64,000 nt of DNA from Planctomycetota bacterium (GTDB lineage: Bacteria > Planctomycetota > Planctomycetia > Planctomycetales > Planctomycetaceae), in NCBI GenBank assembly GCA_014584345.1, contig JACTNB010000013.1, forward strand, positions 558,001-622,000, in the 5' to 3' direction. Within the stretch, counting starts at the first letter, position 1, and each line of letters begins with the position of its first letter. A model generated the notes under the pieces. It saw nothing but the letters and a program-made list of their open reading frames with translations, was not told the DNA's origin and ran no database searches. The position numbers were made by a program, and so were the translations under genes. Positions 63,370 to 64,000 of this stretch are shown piece after piece.

Positions 63370-64000
63370 TCAGTCGTTGTCGTCGTCGGAATTCTCGCTG
63401 GGGGGAGGCGGGGGAGGCACGGTGGGATCCCCCAGCAGGCGGCCTGCCAGTGTCATGTGCGACTTGAAGCGTTGGTCCAGAGGGCCCGGCTCCTTCGAGG
63501 GCTGTTCAATCAGGGGAGCCAGGCAGTTTCGCGAGGCCCAAAACAGTTGCTGCTTGGCTGGCTTGGCGGCCCCTGCTCCATCCTTCTCGAGTTTTGTTGC
63601 GATCTCCTTGATCTCGGGAACCAGAGGCGTCAACGCGGCGAATTTGCCCATGTCCTGGGCACGCGCCTGCTCGACTAGCGTATAAATCTCGTTCAGACGA
63701 TTATACACCGCCATATCGTTGACCCCACTCACGAGGCCTGGGAGATACATCAATCCGAAGACCAGGGCGATCACCCCCAGCACAATCAGCAGCTTGGGAT
63801 CGAAGGAAGATGCCTCGGGCAGGGAAATTTTGCCGAACAGCCCCCCCAGTCCACTCAGCGGGTTGCTCCCGCCCCGCGATACCTTCTTGAATGTCGGTGC
63901 AGCCTGGGGGCTGGGTTTGCCGAACGCGGGTGGACTGCTTACAGTCTGTGCGCCGCCATACCCCCCAGACGGGCTGCCGTAGCTCGCAGGCTCCCGGGGA
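63370..64000 (-). CDS. Membrane protein of unknown function, 5' end outside the window
   Basis: The frame is open on the minus strand from the edge at 64000 to the stop at 63370, so about 209 residues are visible and the N-terminus is missing. The visible part starts with a Gly/Ser/Pro-rich low-complexity stretch, has one membrane helix (near LIVLGVIALVFGLMYLPGL), a helical domain of about 90 residues, and a tail with a run of Pro followed by Asp/Asn-rich residues. Type and family are not recognised. It lies 46 bases after the PduO-type gene and could be cotranscribed with it. Confidence 0.6.
   Translation of the reverse strand, partial: PREPASYGSPSGGYGGAQTVSSPPAFGKPSPQAAPTFKKVSRGGSNPLSGLGGLFGKISLPEASSFDPKLLIVLGVIALVFGLMYLPGLVSGVNDMAVYNRLNEIYTLVEQARAQDMGKFAALTPLVPEIKEIATKLEKDGAGAAKPAKQQLFWASRNCLAPLIEQPSKEPGPLDQRFKSHMTLAGRLLGDPTVPPPPPPSENSDDDND

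Overview
The window looks like a piece of a planctomycete (phylum Planctomycetota) chromosome. The evidence is a G+C-rich sequence with many GTG or TTG starts preceded by GGAG-type ribosome binding sites; a Tat-exported Gfo/Idh/MocA oxidoreductase and a Tat-exported xylose-isomerase-like TIM barrel protein; a formylglycine sulfatase; a ceramidase-like secreted hydrolase; secreted TPR proteins; a small PDZ protein; and a protein with an N-terminal two-CxxC zinc ribbon. I recognised no rRNA, tRNA, CRISPR array, prophage or transposase gene. The genes look vertically inherited, with no obvious genomic island. No genus can be assigned by eye.

Layout. 1-3.4 kb: the end of an unknown gene, rsfS and a secreted prolyl oligopeptidase. 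3.5-11.4 kb: two TolQ/ExbB-type proton-channel subunits, two ExbD/TolR-type subunits and two exported TPR proteins (one of about 1200 residues), which together suggest a proton-motive-force-driven envelope machine. 11.4-17.7 kb: glutamine amidotransferase, renalase-like flavoprotein, serC, der, a small membrane protein and a compact uvrC. 18-20 kb: a polysaccharide-export (SLBB) lipoprotein. 20.3-23.4 kb: a FucU/RbsD-type mutarotase, an HscC-type Hsp70 and a tail-anchored partner. 23.5-27.9 kb: rodA, Gfo/Idh/MocA, tadA and a small unknown gene. 28.6-34.4 kb: a coiled-coil membrane protein, an AAA ATPase with a winged-helix-like region, a CelD-type GNAT acyltransferase and a membrane acyltransferase. 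34.4-39.5 kb: a PadR regulatory pair, sulfatase, zinc-ribbon membrane protein and PDZ protein.

39.5-46.5 kb holds a five-gene minus-strand operon for lipid acyl-chain modification (flavoprotein, DUF1365, two cyclopropane-synthase-family methyltransferases, DUF1295) with a PhyH-type dioxygenase divergent from it. 46.7-49.1 kb is a tightly overlapping cheY-cheB-cheR operon. 49.5-55.5 kb carries gap, a macrodomain, a MOSC protein, the ceramidase-like protein, the TIM barrel protein and an SRAP DNA-repair protein. 55.7-60.3 kb is an operon of M81 peptidase, RidA, a D-threonine aldolase/D-serine dehydratase-like enzyme and an MFS transporter. 60.3-64 kb has a DUF374 acyltransferase, cutA, ppa, a Cys-cluster protein, a PduO-type adenosyltransferase and the end of a membrane protein.

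The main non-coding discovery is a dispersed, roughly 140-bp element with inverted ends starting CTAGCCGCG. There are two near-complete copies (38.6 and 46.6 kb) and one half copy (23.4 kb), all in intergenic gaps next to gene ends. Of the gene systems, the ExbB/ExbD/TPR cluster, the compact UvrC, the HscC pair without a J-protein, the acyl-chain operon and the D-amino-acid operon most deserve a second look.
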